DNA of 64,000 nucleotides, taken from Mactromeris polynyma. Taxonomy: Eukaryota; Mollusca; Bivalvia; Venerida; Mactridae. Numbering within the stretch: position 1 is the stretch's first letter; every line of letters starts with the position of its first letter. Positions 12,310 to 26,567 of the stretch are shown piece after piece. The DNA lies in NCBI GenBank assembly GCA_032209605.1, contig JASFXZ010000002.1, positions 57,786,431 to 57,850,430 on the forward strand, written 5' to 3'. The position numbers were made by a program, and so were the translations under genes. Below the pieces are notes generated by a model. It was not told where the DNA came from. It saw nothing but the letters and a program-made list of their open reading frames with translations, and did no database searches.

Positions 12310-13852
12310 GTATGTTGTTGACAATAAAATATATATATTTCCATACTCGGTCAATATTCACATGAATTTGATCCTCTGATTGGCAGTTTCTATGTATGGA
12401 TGTATTTACTAAATGGTCTGATATTATCAAACTGACCCCGAATGCATAATTTAGTATTGATGAATGTTGATTTGAGGTGTATACCAGTAGTAAGTATTAA
12501 GATTTAGAGTCTATTTGTTTTATCATGAGTATATTTATTTTGTTTTGAAAATGAGAATAAGAACCAAAAAAGTACTGGTTCTGATTTGCCAGATACCTAA
12601 TCCAGTGTTTCGTCAAAATGTTTATCAAGGCTTTGAATGTGGAGCACCATCTCTGCAGGAGATTGATGAAAGTCGAGTTTGCTGAGAATTGATGTGAAAT
12701 TGATGATGAAATTATGGAAATATCTCACTTCGTGTTCTTGTGATCGTTACCTAATCAAATCTTCTTGAGTTGTTACAATTGGTTTCTGAATTTACGGTAG
12801 AATGTCTTTATATAGACTTTGTACTTTATATTTCTGAAGTTTGTTAATCGTTTTTATCCCTTGTGTGAGATATAAGATTGTAATGATGTGTCTCCATCTT
12901 GGTATATCTGTGGCAATATGCACAGCTGCAGCTAATGATATAGTAACCCACCTAGGTCATGTATTTTCTCTAGCAGATGTTTCAGACATTTACGGTATAT
13001 AACTCTAAACATTCAATATATAACATGTATCATGTTTGTAAGTGAAGCGTGTATTTCATGTGTGTAGATGTACTATCCCTGTGTATCAAACCCCTGTAAT
13101 AACCTGACAATATGAGAACAAATATGACACAGATTTGGAGGATGAAAGTTGTGCTAGCTATTGATGCAGCTGATGTCTATATAATGTTTTGTGCTGTCAT
13201 GTACAAATATATTTCTACAGACTATAAGCCCTTACCTGATCCCTTCTCTCATATTGTGAGGTACAGCGATATCTTATTCTGTCATAGTAGTTTGCATGTG
13301 GATTTTGTCTTGCTCTCGACTGGTATTAAAAACTGGTCGGCAAAAATCTTAGGAACTCTGGTTAAGACAACTTTCTGTTGATTGTATTACTGAATAAATG
13401 TTGAAAAATAGTGTTAACCAAACTTGTACAGATATATGTAGTGGTGCTGAAACTTAAAGCAGTATAAAATCATCACGCTTCATTTATTGATATCGTTAAT
13501 ATACTTATGGACCATTAATAGTGACCTTTGTGTGTAAAGTATTATTTTGATATATGAGAAGTTTTAATTAATACAATAACTTTGATACTCAAATTACTTT
13601 GATTTCTTTCTTTGATATCAAACTTTCTTACTTTTGCTGTAGTCTCACTGTCTCCTTACAGCCTTTAGTGTGAGGTCTATTTATTAATGACTTAATGATT
13701 TTATTCATCATTCTGGTTTGTAGAATATTATCTGTGAAACTTTGCTTAAGTAACATTTTTAGAATTATCAATGGTAAGATTGTTTAAGTTCATGTATTAA
13801 TGCATAATCTGAGTTAAGATACCATATAGGCCAGTAAGGTGTCACCTCAAAC

Positions 13853-14046
13853 TGGGTTGAGGCTTAGTGGTCAAGGGGTAGAGCGCCTGACTCCTGATCC
13901 AAAGGTCATGAGTTAGAGCCCTGTGATCCCTAAATTTGGTGCAAGTACTCATTGGTAGCCAGAAAGCAGTCATCAAGACTGATTAGTTTACTGGTAAGTT
14001 GTAAGAACTTGTTTCACAATCGATGTAAAATAAATAAGTTTAAACT
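13853..14046 (+). mobile_element. tRNA-derived SINE
   Basis: The head has an A-box-like tagtggtcaaggggtagag and a B-box-like ggtcatgagttagagccc, as in tRNA-promoter SINEs. The body ends in a tail cttgtttcacaatcgatgta followed by A-rich sequence. The 61310-61503 copy shares head and tail, and 31150-31380 shares the tail. Confidence 0.75.
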
Positions 14047-14960
14047 TAAATTGGGTTGATAGTTTGTATAAAACAATCACTTCATACTTTTTAACAACTG
14101 TAAAACTTCACTTTTAAACCTCCTTTAAATTAAGACTGTCACGTCGGTTCATACCATTGTGTTCATTGTCCATTTTTCAATTTTTCTTCCATAGTTTAAC
14201 TCCATGGTCAGACCACCTTAAAACTATGACCATCTTGTCAGAATCATGGGTGCACTGGTCTTATTATTGAGGTTTCGCTGTACTTAACAGTCATTGGCTG
14301 CAAACTTTCTGAAAAAAGAACATTGTTAATACCTTTAAGTCATCAAAGTTTTCCCTTTGAGCTCATGAATTCCAGTTTGATATAAGTGGTTTGAAGGTCA
14401 GTTGGTGCTATATATCTGTTACGATAAGTAATCTAGCAGCTATATTTTATTGTTCTCTTGTACATGTTTGACCATTTTTGACCAGCCCTGTTATATCTGC
14501 TTTATTCATAGATATTTATTTCTTTAATCCAGTTCTATACAAATATCCAGAACATTGAATCTGTTTCACAGTTTCATGTTATAACATTTTGAGAAAGACA
14601 TTTAGCAGAGTCATAGTACTCTGTTTTATTAACCTGAACCAAAAAAAGTTGTCAAGTAAAAAGTACAATTTAAGACAACATTGTCCAAATGTTTTTGAAA
14701 TAAACTTTAAAATCTGTTAGCATAATATTTGATCATATTTCATAACTTCAGTACGGCCAATCTCTCCTGTGAAATAATATCGTCACAAGTGTGTACTGTA
14801 ATTGTTTGCTTTTAATAGTGTTGAACAAGTACCCTTAGGGCAAAATGTTTCTCTTAATATGATGAAAAATAAGTAAAAGTATGTATGTTTATATATGGTC
14901 TCTTAAAGATCAATGATATAGACTATTAACTGTACGTAGTAGACTGAATAATCATTTCAA

Positions 14961-14996
14961 CCAATCATGTGAGGCGATATTGCATTATTAACCAAT
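14961..14996 (+). promoter_or_regulatory. Paired CCAAT boxes, possible promoter
   Basis: Two AACCAATCA boxes (CCAAT at 14961 and 14992) lie 31 bp apart, about three helical turns, as in NF-Y-driven promoters. About 10 bp downstream is a donor-like ccttgtaagta (15003-15013). No TATA box or coding exon is evident, so this is only a candidate. Confidence 0.2.
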
Positions 14997-16232
14997 CAGA
15001 GGCCTTGTAAGTAATGTTGTCTGCTACTGTGAGTATTCATTGTACATTATCCGATGCTCGTGTGACAGTGATCTCATCTTATATGTACACGATGTGTCTC
15101 GCTGGATGTTTTAAGTTTTGTGTTTATTTTGATTGACTTTTGTTGTCTTTAATTATATTTCCTTTCATACGTGACATCATTGATTGTATTCATGTATTGT
15201 ATTCACTGTGGATATTGTCAGTCGTGTGGAGTATTTAACTTTCTACGGATTGCTACCTTTCAATGAACATAAATATATAACTGTTAAGTTGGATTTTAAC
15301 ATTTGATGTATTACACCTCAGAGTTGACCTTGATGTGAGTATATTGATTAGTTTGTTAAGTGTTAATTAACTGAATAATAATTATATCTGAAAGATTAAT
15401 TCAGCGACTTAAACTCTCTTGTGCAGACACTGTCTTATCTTAGTCCCATACATTGTGTTATCAATGTCACAATGTGATGTTTAAGTTTTGAAGACTGACA
15501 TACTGTCTGAGGGACCGAAATAAAAGAGAGATTTAGGTCATTGTTACAAGTGTTGGTGTCTATTCTACATCCTTACATATTCAACATTTATCTTCTTCTT
15601 TGTAATAATTAGCTGTTCAAACAAAGTTTTAAAAAAAAAACATGTTAATTTTTGATGCGTTATATGTAAAGTGTCTGTTTTTCTTCAATGTAAAATTTAC
15701 ATGCTTGTCATTCTGAAAGTATTATGAAAATTAATGTTCAGTTTTATATTTTATGTTGTTTAATTTCATACGAGCTTGTAAATTGTCATTTAAATCATGT
15801 GACCGGATAATTGCTTAACTAATTTATGTATATAATTTAATTCATACAGAATGTGTAAGATTAATAAACCAGTAACATTTATCATTTAACAGCTGAGGAT
15901 TGGAGCTTCACAGAAATATCTTACGTTAAATATCTTACGTTCTGTACTATTTAGGTTTGGTAAGCAATCAACATAAATAAGTGCTGGTTGTAGGGGATTG
16001 TCTTTTAAGGCACCATGCCTCGATTTAACTAAAAACTAAGCAAACAACCTTAAAAAAATAGTTTATCAAATGATTTCTTCTTAAAACCTACAAAACAGCA
16101 CAAATTGACAACATTTCTCTTTATTTAGTCAGTTTTTTACAAATATCTTTTAAGACTGATAAAAGTTACTTATGTATATATTTTTCTCTAGCTGACATTT
16201 GCCTGGAGATACTGGTGATTATTTGATATTAA

Positions 16233-17714
16233 CCCCGGTGAAATGCAGTTCATGAAATCATGAACTTTTCACAACCTTCATGAACAGTTCATGAACTGGT
16301 CTTCAACAGTTCTTCATTTGTGTTCATGAACTTTTGGACATGAACCGTCCTTGAATTATGTTCATGAACAGTTCATGAACAATTAAAGAATACTGCAGTT
16401 CATGAACAATTAAAGAATACTGCAAAATCCTTGAAATGACCATGAACATTTGCCAGTGCAATCATATCCATTTCATGAACTATAATGTATTTAATGGTTC
16501 AATAAAAGTTCTTAAACAGTTTCATTATGACATTTTCAAAATTATTCAGTTTACCAAATCTGTGTCTATTTTAATGTAAAATGAAAGTTACAAGTCATAA
16601 ATAGTAATGTACATGGATGGTTTGCTTTAAAGAGCCGTTGTGGTATGAGTCCATCTTGACTAGGCTGTAAGAGCTCTGACAAAAAATCTCCATAACAAAG
16701 TTGTACATGTATATATCCCTCGGTATTTAGCAATGTATGGTGTACTTGATAGCTATAAATAGAGTTAAATGTTCCTTGCACAGCCACTGATAGATTTTGT
16801 GGATTTCTGTTGAGTTAACTTGTCATGGACAGTTCAAGAATGCTGCATAAATTTTACATTATTTACTCATGATGAAATTGGAATTTGCAATTTTGTTATT
16901 TCTTTCAAAAGTATTATTTATTTATGGCAAATGAAGTTCATTGCAAAACATAAAAAAATGACACTGTTGCAATATTATGTCACTTCCAAGAGTTAAACCA
17001 ACATTTTGTTAATATTTTGAATTATTTTAGTAAATTACCTCCCTTTATCAATAATTACATATTTTTATTATTTTTTCCAATAAAAACACCATTAAAAAAA
17101 TATATAGTGATAGCCTGCCTAGAATATAGTAACTTGCAACTGCTGTGAAATTAAATTTAACAAACATTATACAATTTAGAAATCTATTTTAATTGTGTTT
17201 AGTTACCATATATATAGAAGGGAAAGGACAGAATACTTCAACCATGGTATTGTATACAAACATACAATACTTAAACCAATGATGGCTTACCCTGAATAGT
17301 TCATGAACTGTTCAAGTAATAAGCACCTTGAATGATTCATGTCCAGAACATGAAGTTAAAATGAGACTATGAAGTTGTATAGGAAAAAGTTCATGAACTG
17401 TTCATGAATTCTGTGTTCATGAACTGGTAATGAACTGAACATAAAATACTGGGTTGTTGAATAGTTCATGAACAGTTCAAGAATGTTTGGCAATGAAATG
17501 TGCATTAAAGATTCTTGATTGTACTTCATGGACTGTTCATGTACTGTTCATGAATCATATCCAATTCATGAACTAATAATATCATGAACATTTCATGAAT
17601 TAGTCTCATTTTAACTTCAAGGAGTTTCATGAATTGTTCATGAATTGTGAACATGAACTATGCATGAATATTTCATGAATAATTCATGAACTGTAACAGT
17701 TCATTTCACAGGGG
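16233..17714. mobile_element. Non-autonomous element with TTCATGAA-rich ends
   Basis: The ends are inverted: CCCCGGTGAAATG on the left and, on the other strand, CCCCTGTGAAATG on the right. Inside each end lies a dense cluster of the palindrome TTCATGAA, 8 copies in 16245-16485 and 12 in 17295-17700. The middle 800 bp is ordinary AT-rich sequence. No transposase is visible, and the target duplication is not clear (TA is possible at the edges). The superfamily is not assigned. A 73-codon minus-strand open frame at 16566-16787 is not convincingly coding. Confidence 0.75.
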
Positions 17715-20700
17715 TACAGAACAAATTACTTTTTTTTCTTGTTGCCAGAAGTCAAAACCTCCAAACCTTTCAACTGCACATGCTGAAACAATTGATTAAT
17801 ATATTGATATAGACAGTTACTGACTTCATACTTTTTCGTAAAAGCGTATCATAAACTCTAACATAAGTTACTTGTAAAAGGAAATTTCAATAATTAGACT
17901 AACCAGTTGCAATGGTTTTGAAGAAAGTCAGTCTTCATTGTAAGATGGTCTTCTTATTGAGTTAATATATGGAAAAAAATATTGGTCTATGAAAATACTG
18001 TCTTATGTGTATGTCTTAATTTGGAGATGGTCTACAAGTAAGATTCTACTATAAAACAATTTAGCATATATGTCGACACCACGTCAGACTCGTGAAAATC
18101 ATATGTGACAAAATCATGGGGTGTGACCTTGCATATGAAAGCAGTAACTGGTTGTTTATGATCTAAATGACTTAAAATGACTTGCAAGTATGTAAAAAAT
18201 TAATGTGAGCATTGAGGCATGTGATGATTTCCTTATATAGATTGAATTATTTATACGCAATATCTTACTGTATCTTACATTCCTCTCCGTGCTTCAAATG
18301 ATTACTTATGAAACTTATTTATATTTTGTTTATCATTTAATATTCATAAATTTATGCTCAAAACCATATAGCATATTCAATACTTCATACACACGCAAAT
18401 ATGCGTAGGTGACACATTGCAGACGACATTAATAGAATTGTTATACCAGCTGTTGATTAATGGTAGAGTTGTTCAATCATATATATATATATATACATGT
18501 ATGTTGTTGTTGCTTGAGAATTGATGATATTCATATATTGGTGCAGGGATGTTAATAAGAGCCGGGAGCCGGTAAAATTAGCCAGTAACTTAAGCATCAT
18601 CACCTGGCTACTTTTCTTGTATAGATGATCATAATGAAGGAGAGTACCCCACATACTGATATATATGTAAGCATATTATTTGTGAAGGTCTGATGTCATA
18701 GTGTACAGAGTGTGTCACTGATCAATATGTTTCTCATCCATTACATAAATAAATACACAAAAATATGTATAAAGTCATAGTCATACATGTATTTACATGG
18801 TAAACAATTATGTCTACCTATAATGTTTCATACAAATAAAAATGTATATGGGTATGTATGAAAACACAACTACAGTCAAGGCATGTTTCTGTGGCCTTAT
18901 TCATTGTTTAAAGACTAAAACTCAGATGTATAGGCTTTAAAATGTTCTATGTTCATTTTGCTCCTATGTTCTTAAAACAGATTAGATTTTAATGAAACCA
19001 GGCTAAAGTGTAGAGTGGGTAATCAGAATTATTCTGACAATATTTCATCCGTTTAGATGGTTTTTAAAATGAAAGGCTGGTAAATTTAACTTTTGCAAAT
19101 TTTATGTCTGTCAGTCTGAGTTTCAGTGTTAAAATGTTTGTGAACATGGCCCCCGGTCTGCCAAGGAATGCAGACTTTAGTATGTGTGGACGGATCTCAA
19201 GAAACAGAAAATATGGGGGATTGAAGGGACGGAATTTGTGACAAAATTGTATCCACCTCTGTAAGCAAAATCCTGGATGTGAATATGCACCAATTCCAAA
19301 TGTAGACTCTGGCAAACCTAATTGTTCAGTCTATAAGCCGTTGATACTGCTATATCACTGATCCTTGAATGATTAACTTTAATAGACAGAAATATTAAAA
19401 ACAAAATAATCAGCTTATCTCGTTCTCCTCTGCTGGCTGAATTAACTGTGTTTTTTGTGGAATTACAATTTCTACGTGAATTATTTCGCACTTCCTGCAT
19501 TCGTCTAATCTCTAAAAATTTCTGTTCAGCTGTTTCTGTAATTAATGACTTAATAATATCTTGATTAAATATGTAAATATTAAAATATCTTGCTTTCTTA
19601 ACTGTCATAGTTATGACATAGCGCATATATTGATAGGTGAAAGCAAAACTGATCTATCTGTGTATAGATAGAGAAGTAAGATACTTGCGTTAAGCTCTCA
19701 CCCAACAACATCTCGCACTATAATGCACTAGCAGATCCCGGCATGCCAACCTCCCCCCATCCCCCTTAATCTCGCCAGCCTTGTCTGAATATAAATACGA
19801 AAATATTCGGGAGATCTTTAATTAGCATTATAAATTTTCAAATAAGCGATTCTGATTAATTGTAGCATTATATTCTACTAAGATAATATTTACGTATTTA
19901 ATGAAATCCTTCTTAGATAGTATTATGTTCAATTATTTAAAAACAAAGACTAAAAAACAGTCATTGTTGTTTTATAATTAAGGCTTGAGCAAAGCCAAAA
20001 CATGACCAAAAAGTTACTCCCCCCCCCAAAACCCAAATCAGGTTCGCTCCTACAATGTTTTATTCCATTCCATTTGTGTTGTTATATATACCATGTATTA
20101 GGTACCTTGTCACAATGTGATTTTCTCGTTGTCACACTTAATGAGCTATTTTCACCATAAATGATGGTTTTATTATGTATATAATATAGTGATTATCTCC
20201 ACTTATATTTACTGAGAAAACACTTATACCGCTTTATTGATTGTCGTAGATTTTTGTGTCATGCTGTTTTTCATCTCATAGTGTCTATATTTGTCTTGGC
20301 TAGAAAATCACTTACATCTCGCCGATAGGATAATACATAGCGAGAAGGTGATTTGTGGCGTTTACTGAGAATAAATCCATAAATAATCCTGTCCGCTATG
20401 TATCGCCATTTCCTGACAGTGGCTCTCTTGTATGTATATTTTGTGATGTATTTATTTGCCTTAGGTCAATGTTATTAATGTAGTTTACTCAATCAACAGA
20501 AGTATAACACATGACTTTTGTTTGTGATGAACTTATTACAACTTGGTCAGATATTGAACTCTTACATTTTCGTTTTTGGAATTGTTTTTTTTGCCAAAAT
20601 TTAAAAAAACTATTTTTGTGCTGTATTCCTGCTTGTCCCCAAAAATGCTGCTATCCAAACACTGCAGGAATTTTCAGTCTTAATCAAGAGAAATAGAGTT

Positions 20701-21763
20701 ATACAATTACTTCAATGCAGTGTTTTCTTGTTTTTCAAATAACCTATCTCAAAATAGAGTCTGGAGACAGTAAAGAAAGACTTTGTTAATTTTGCCTCAC
20801 TGCTAACTGGGTAACTTAATATCTGAAGGAGAGAAAATTGTCTTTATTATTGTGGTCGCTGCAGTCTTATATACATGTACATCGTATTGCAGTGGTTGCG
20901 AGTTGTATAGGCATTGCTTGATAAAATGGTTTAAATTGTTGTGTGAATATTATATGATTGATGAAAGAAACATGGCAATTGCTACACTCCGAGGAAAGCT
21001 TGGTATTACCACATATATCTGCTAATGATACCTTTGCTATGGTTTGATCCTCAGAGATCAACCGACCACATTGATGAGTGTAGATAGAAAATTGTGTTTG
21101 GCTGCCAAAATAATGTATTGTATTGATTTAGGAATAATTTTCACCCAAGTTTGTTTGATATTTTAAGCTTTTTGGTAACACTCGGATGTATCACATATTC
21201 TGTAAGTGACAAATTTGCATTCCTGCTACATGTTTGTTTATATTATAGTAAGTTGCCTCAAGGTTCATTAGGTGGACAAGTGTTACCAACCAAACGATAT
21301 GGGTCAATGTTCTTTTTACCAATTTGATGTGTGTCCAAAAATGTTAGTGTTGTTTTCATGATAAATTGCCTGTTGCATGGACATGTACATAAATGAAATT
21401 GATGGCTGAGAATTTGTATATACCTATTATATATGTATTTCTTGTTTTTCTGAAATGCTTAGAATATACCAGTTTTGAATAATTGAACATTAAACAACAC
21501 ATGTCCTCTTCCTGATCGAATCACAGTTGAAATATGTTGTAATAAGTATGTTACATGTAGGTATAGATAGTGACATGTCAATGATACATCTTAATGATCA
21601 CCCTCCAGCTAGTTACTGTACTTGGTCATTTTTGACAAATTACATACAAATTACAGATGTTTGTGATTTACTGTTCCTAATAACATGGTTAGTATGGATC
21701 TGACTGATTCCTATCTGTGATGCAGTCCATAACATTTTGTCAAATATTTCACAATGTATTATA
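17715..21763. other. Non-coding, probable intron
   Basis: It contains the AT microsatellite, a repeat-like block at 19060-19330 (minus-strand words such as gggggccatgttcacaaaca), a C-rich patch near 19745-19775 and a small inverted pair (atacatagcg near 20331 and cgctatgtat near 20394). No gene was supported. Confidence 0.5.
18478..18496. repeat. AT dinucleotide microsatellite
   Basis: A run of about nine AT units ending in acatgta. Confidence 0.85.
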
Positions 21764-22011
21764 CAGTACAACCTCTCCAGAGTGGCCCTCTCCTGAGCAA
21801 CAACCTCTCTTCAATAACATCAATTATAATTTCCTATTGTAAGAATATACTATCAATTCAACTTCTTTTAAGCTACAATCTTTCTTCAACAACATCAATT
21901 GTTTTCCTCTAGTAAGAATACTATCTATTCAACCTCTCTTGAGCAGCAGTCTTTCAACAACAGCCTAATTATGTGTCTCCTGAAGGATGTTGCTGAGGAA
22001 AGGTTGTACTT
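21764..22011. mobile_element. Tigger-like MITE with CAGTACAACCTCTCC ends
   Basis: TA-flanked 248-bp element. The left end is CAGTACAACCTCTCC and the right end on the other strand is AAGTACAACCTTTCC. The interior repeats phrases such as gagcaacaacctctctt in a loose tandem. The same words on the other strand make up the 32-bp array at 3.0 kb. Confidence 0.65.
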
Positions 22012-24518
22012 TACATTAATGTTTGGTTCATAATCAAGGGAACCATTAAAAATAATATTGCAAGCCCAGTCTTCCCTGTGAGCCTCTATGATATATACAT
22101 GATAACAACATTATGTAACACAAACAATTATAGGTAGGTATAGTTATACAGACAATTAAAAATTAACCTGAAAAAAAACAACAGCAAACAGGGGTTCATT
22201 TCTCTTGATTCACAAGTACTATAATAATTGCTGTCAGGTCATATAATGCATTTTGGCAAGGAAAATTAAATGAAATCATGCATATAATGTGAATCAAAAT
22301 TATAAATGACCTCTGATACTCTCTAAGCTTTTATATACTGTGAACAAAATGGGAAATTATGTTCATTTGGGAATAAAGAGACAGCAATAGTTAGTGGATC
22401 ATTTCCTGTATGGAAGCAAAACTTAGATACAGCTCTTGGCTATGTTCTTTATGTTGTTATCTGGACAAAGATTCTCCTGTTATTCAGGGCTTGAATTTTG
22501 TAGTTTGTGAATGAACAGAAACAGAAATATAACTTGTCCATGCAATGGCTGTTATTATTATAGTATATTAAAGTACAGAAACACAAAATGATTCAGGAAT
22601 AGTAAATTGCAGGCTGAGGTATCCGATCAGTGTAGGATTTTTTTTTACAAAGTAGAATGTTGTTTTCGGGTTTGTCAAAATATTAAAGTCCAATAAATTT
22701 GAACCAACTGTCATGTTTTAATTGGACTTTTCTGGCAGTTGGGCAGTCTCAGTAAACAGTGCTGTATTCAGATTGTTCAATGTTTGGCTATAATTGTCAG
22801 TGGACTTTCTCATCATATCTATATATATTGCTAATATTGCTACATGTCTGTTCTGTTTGCACTGTACTTAGATCATGTACAAGTATATAAATCATTGCTT
22901 TAAATAATCAATGTATCTACAGTTTACATTGAATTGTATTGATTCAAATCCCGTATGTATTCTTGACTGTTATCTGACTGCTGAATGGTCTTCCAAGTTA
23001 TCAAGTTTGTTTTCCATCAAAAATAGTCATTGTACCTGTTCTTTATTGTCGATGATACCTCCAGTGTCTGCATATTTTCATACATGGTATCTGCAGTTGC
23101 ACTGTTTCACCATTTTGTTTTCAAATGACAGACAGAAAAGTTTGTGACAATCTTGTCAATGGTTTGAGGCATTTGTTTTTCTTCAGCTGCTTGAGTGTTA
23201 AAATGAAATATTTCCCTAGAGGCCACGAGAGATACTGTAGTATAGTGATTTCAATTTGTTGAAGTTTCTTTTCAGCTTTAAATCAAACATTATCCTTCAT
23301 TTCAATTAGATTAGATTTCTTGTTTTAAGATCAAGTTTTCAATTTTATACTGTTACATGTGGAGATGGTATTACTAAAGTCTTCCTTGGATGTGAGATAG
23401 GTTACCAGGTTCATGTTAATGTCGTAATTGTTTGGTATAGTGTCGTGCCAGCATGTGACACTGGGAACTGGGAGAGTATCTATGATTCGATATTTTTGTA
23501 AGTATATCAGGTCTTTTCTGGCAGTTTTGGGAAATGAAACTTGTCTGTGCTATTATAGGAAATTTCTGTGTGAAAATAGTAACAATTCGGAGAGGTATCA
23601 GCTAGACACATGATGCAAACATACACAGTATCAACTGATAAATTAAACACACCACCCTTGGGAAACAATTTTAGCTCTGGATAGCGGCTTTGAATTCAAA
23701 TGCTTCTACTGTGGCAATTTTAGCACTGATTTTTGTTGGATATAACTTTAGGGAAATATCACAATGAATTGGGAACAATTTAACCTTTTTGCTAGTTTGG
23801 AATATGCACAAGTGACAGCCACAGAAAAAGATGGGGAAAAACTCAGTTTGTTTTTAGATGACAAAATCAAAGTGCTTGCATATGAGTTTCCCAATGGCAA
23901 ACATAATATGGGAGCCTTTTGATGATGTTCATCTGAATTTGTTAAAAAAAAGATGAAAAGAAATTTGCAGCTCCCATGGTAACCTGATTTTGTTCTCAAA
24001 TAGTTTGTGAGATTATTACCCTTATGAGAATTTTGAGAATCATAATTTACACTAGGAAGAAAACTTATTTCATAATGTGTTTTGACATAGTACGTCTTTG
24101 CACGGTTTGTGCTTCAGTTCTTTTATACAATGTCATCCTTCTTATGATGGTAAAGTGGTTATATATGAATTAAGATATTGGAAAGTGTCCACAAAAATTA
24201 GATTTGTCACAAAATTTGATAATTCTCCAATATTGAGATTTTTATCATGATATATAGGTGACAAGAGTTTCAAGTTTGTGAGAGTGAGTCGGGGTTGTAT
24301 GAATAACTTTACATGCTATGGTGAACAACGCATTATGTGGTCACATTGTATGTGTTCTTTAAATACTTTATCATGCAAGGTATTAAATACTGATGTAGTT
24401 TGGGGGAATTATAAATTTTAAATATTTTGTTGTTATAGAAGTGTATTTGTTCAGTGACCTAGATAGAAATAATACGTATATGTCGGGTTATGTTTGGTTA
24501 TTTGATATGTTAAAGTTT

Positions 24519-24662
24519 GGTATTGAAATGTTGGCATCTTGTATCTTGTTACTTTGCAGGCTCTGTTTCACTAAATTGTTTACAAACGTTGGTATTGAAA
24601 TGTTGTCATCTTGTATCTTGTTACTTTGCAGGCTCTGTTTCACTAAATTGTTTACTAACGTA
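24519..24662 (+). repeat. 72-bp tandem duplication
   Basis: Two copies of ggtattgaaatgttggcatc..ggctctgtttcactaaattg, period 72 (24519-24590, 24591-24662), with only two or three differences. The length is in frame, so both copies translate identically (ASCILLLCRLCFTKLFTNV), but no gene context supports coding. Confidence 0.93.
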
Positions 24663-25019
24663 TTTTACTTGGTATTTGAATAACAGAATAAATTAGTATT
24701 TATGAAAAGTGATAAAGAGTTAAAGCGCTAAATAGTCTGTTTTGATTTTGTTATACATTCATAGGACCAATATTTTGAGCTCAGAGTAAAAATTTCACAT
24801 TTTCTGCCCATCTGCAATATTCATTTTTAGCACAAACATTGCTCAATACTGAATTATTTAAATTTACATATATTTGTATGATTAGTGTTTAAAATATGTC
24901 ATAATATGTTGAACATGTCATGCTTTGATATCCATTTCTCTCAAAATTTGAGTGAACATAAGATATATTAAGTCTATATAATAGGTGTAATGGTCATATT
25001 GCTGCCTTGGTCATATTGC

Positions 25020-25274
25020 TGCAAGAGAGATTAAGTTGTTACAGGGAAAGCCACATTATGTAACATAAGACAATGCCTCACCACAAAGACCCTAGGGAAA
25101 TAAAAGCTTACAGATCATTAAGGATTGAGGCGGTGCAAGGCAAACATGTATGGGAATAGGGGGGCAGGGAATGGTCTGGCCAACCAACAAAAAACAACCA
25201 TGGAGAATATAGGGGCACAACAAGGGGGAAATGTTTAATGGAAGGAATACATCACGGAACAAGCCTCGGTGACT
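25020..25274 (-). repeat. Dispersed element (GGCCAGACCATTCC family), copy 1
   Basis: The minus strand reads ggttggccagaccattccct, then a gaggcattgtcttatgttac and ctttccctgtaacaactt ending. The same order of words is found at 32088-32300, 52320-53264 and 57398-57550. No coding capacity or inverted ends are seen, so the class is unknown. Confidence 0.8.
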
Positions 25275-26567
25275 CATGCTACCTTAGATTGTAGTTCTTT
25301 ATACAAATATAATAATATGTTTATGTGTATTCTGTTCATGTTCTGTTACATTAATTTTAACTCATTTATCATCATTTCTCTATTTATGCGGTTAATCAAA
25401 TTCTACCTTGTGACATTTGTGGGTTGTATGAGTGACACTTAAATTGTTACTGTATGGACACAATATAAAATAACCTGTTGCTATGGTAATAATGTAATAC
25501 CTTAACAGATCTTATCTTAGCTTCTGTATCTAGCTGACAGTTACACCAGAGTTTCACTGTATATTATTTACTTTTCTAACGCTCACTTACCCAGGTGGCT
25601 GTGACATGACTTGTAATATCTCAGTACTTTAGTTTTCTTTTCAATTTCGGTGAATGACATTAGAAAATAATGGATAATAATAAAGTAAATGTTGCTAAAA
25701 AAAGTTCTCGATTAGTTTCACTTCAGTTAGACCATAGTTACTGTGGACAGAATGTGTTTGTTCCGGTCACTAAAGCTTACTTACTCTGTCAATCTAATGC
25801 TTTGATCTTAGTTATGTCAGATAGTTACATCAGTGTATAACTCAAATTTCCTATTCCTTTCATTATCGTGTTTACCTAAATATTGATTATAGGGGCGTTG
25901 TATACAACTGATTCATCCGTTCATAATTGAAAATATGTTTTAAACAACCTTCCCACCCTATACCCAATATAATGCATCAATCGATAATGAAAGCCTTATC
26001 GAATTGGGTTCATACTAGACGTATTTTGTTTACCTTTCAATTTTGTAGTTTGTTAATTGAATAGACCATTTTGAAATCAGTGTACAAGTACTTAAAAGTT
26101 ACCTGTCACTGATGTTAATCTGTGTGTGAATTGTATTTTTACCATACTTTAGTGAGTATTAAGAATAATCCTTCCCTCTCTGAGATCTAGTGTAATATTA
26201 CATTTATTGTATGTTGCTGTTTGCAAGACTTAGTTGGGCCTCAAAACACTTCCATCTATGTTGTTTTACAGAGTTTGTATGCAATCATACTCATCCATTT
26301 TCAGTAAAATCAAGGTACACAATGTATTTTGTTTATTTTATAACCTTAGCACAAGACTCTTTTAGTGTCTAGTAAGTTGTGGTATGGAATAATCTGTCAA
26401 CTACATTCCTTTTACAAGCATCATTGAGCCATTTCTTGAGAGTCTTTCAATTCGCCTGAATACATAGAGAATGTAATAGGTTGGCATCAGGGATGGAGAA
26501 AGTAGGCATAGGAATGTATCTGTTGTGCCAAAGGCTTATATGCATTATGCAAAAAAGATTTAAAGTA

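Larger units (their letters stand above)
12310..16232. other. Non-coding, probable intron
   Basis: It contains the SINE at 13853, the paired CCAAT boxes and a lone inverted end of a CAGT..CCTC-type MITE near 14270-14293. The open frame at 13112-13381 has no recognisable protein character. Confidence 0.5.
22012..26567. other. Non-coding, probable intron
   Basis: Apart from the 72-bp duplication and dispersed element copy 1 nothing structured was recognised. The short open frames have AT-rich, low-information translations. Confidence 0.5.

Noticed and set aside
19064..19626. Two adjacent minus-strand frames
   Set aside because: Translations show no conserved-looking motif, and the first lies in repeat-like sequence (gggggccatgttcacaaaca). 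No splice-consistent model could be built.
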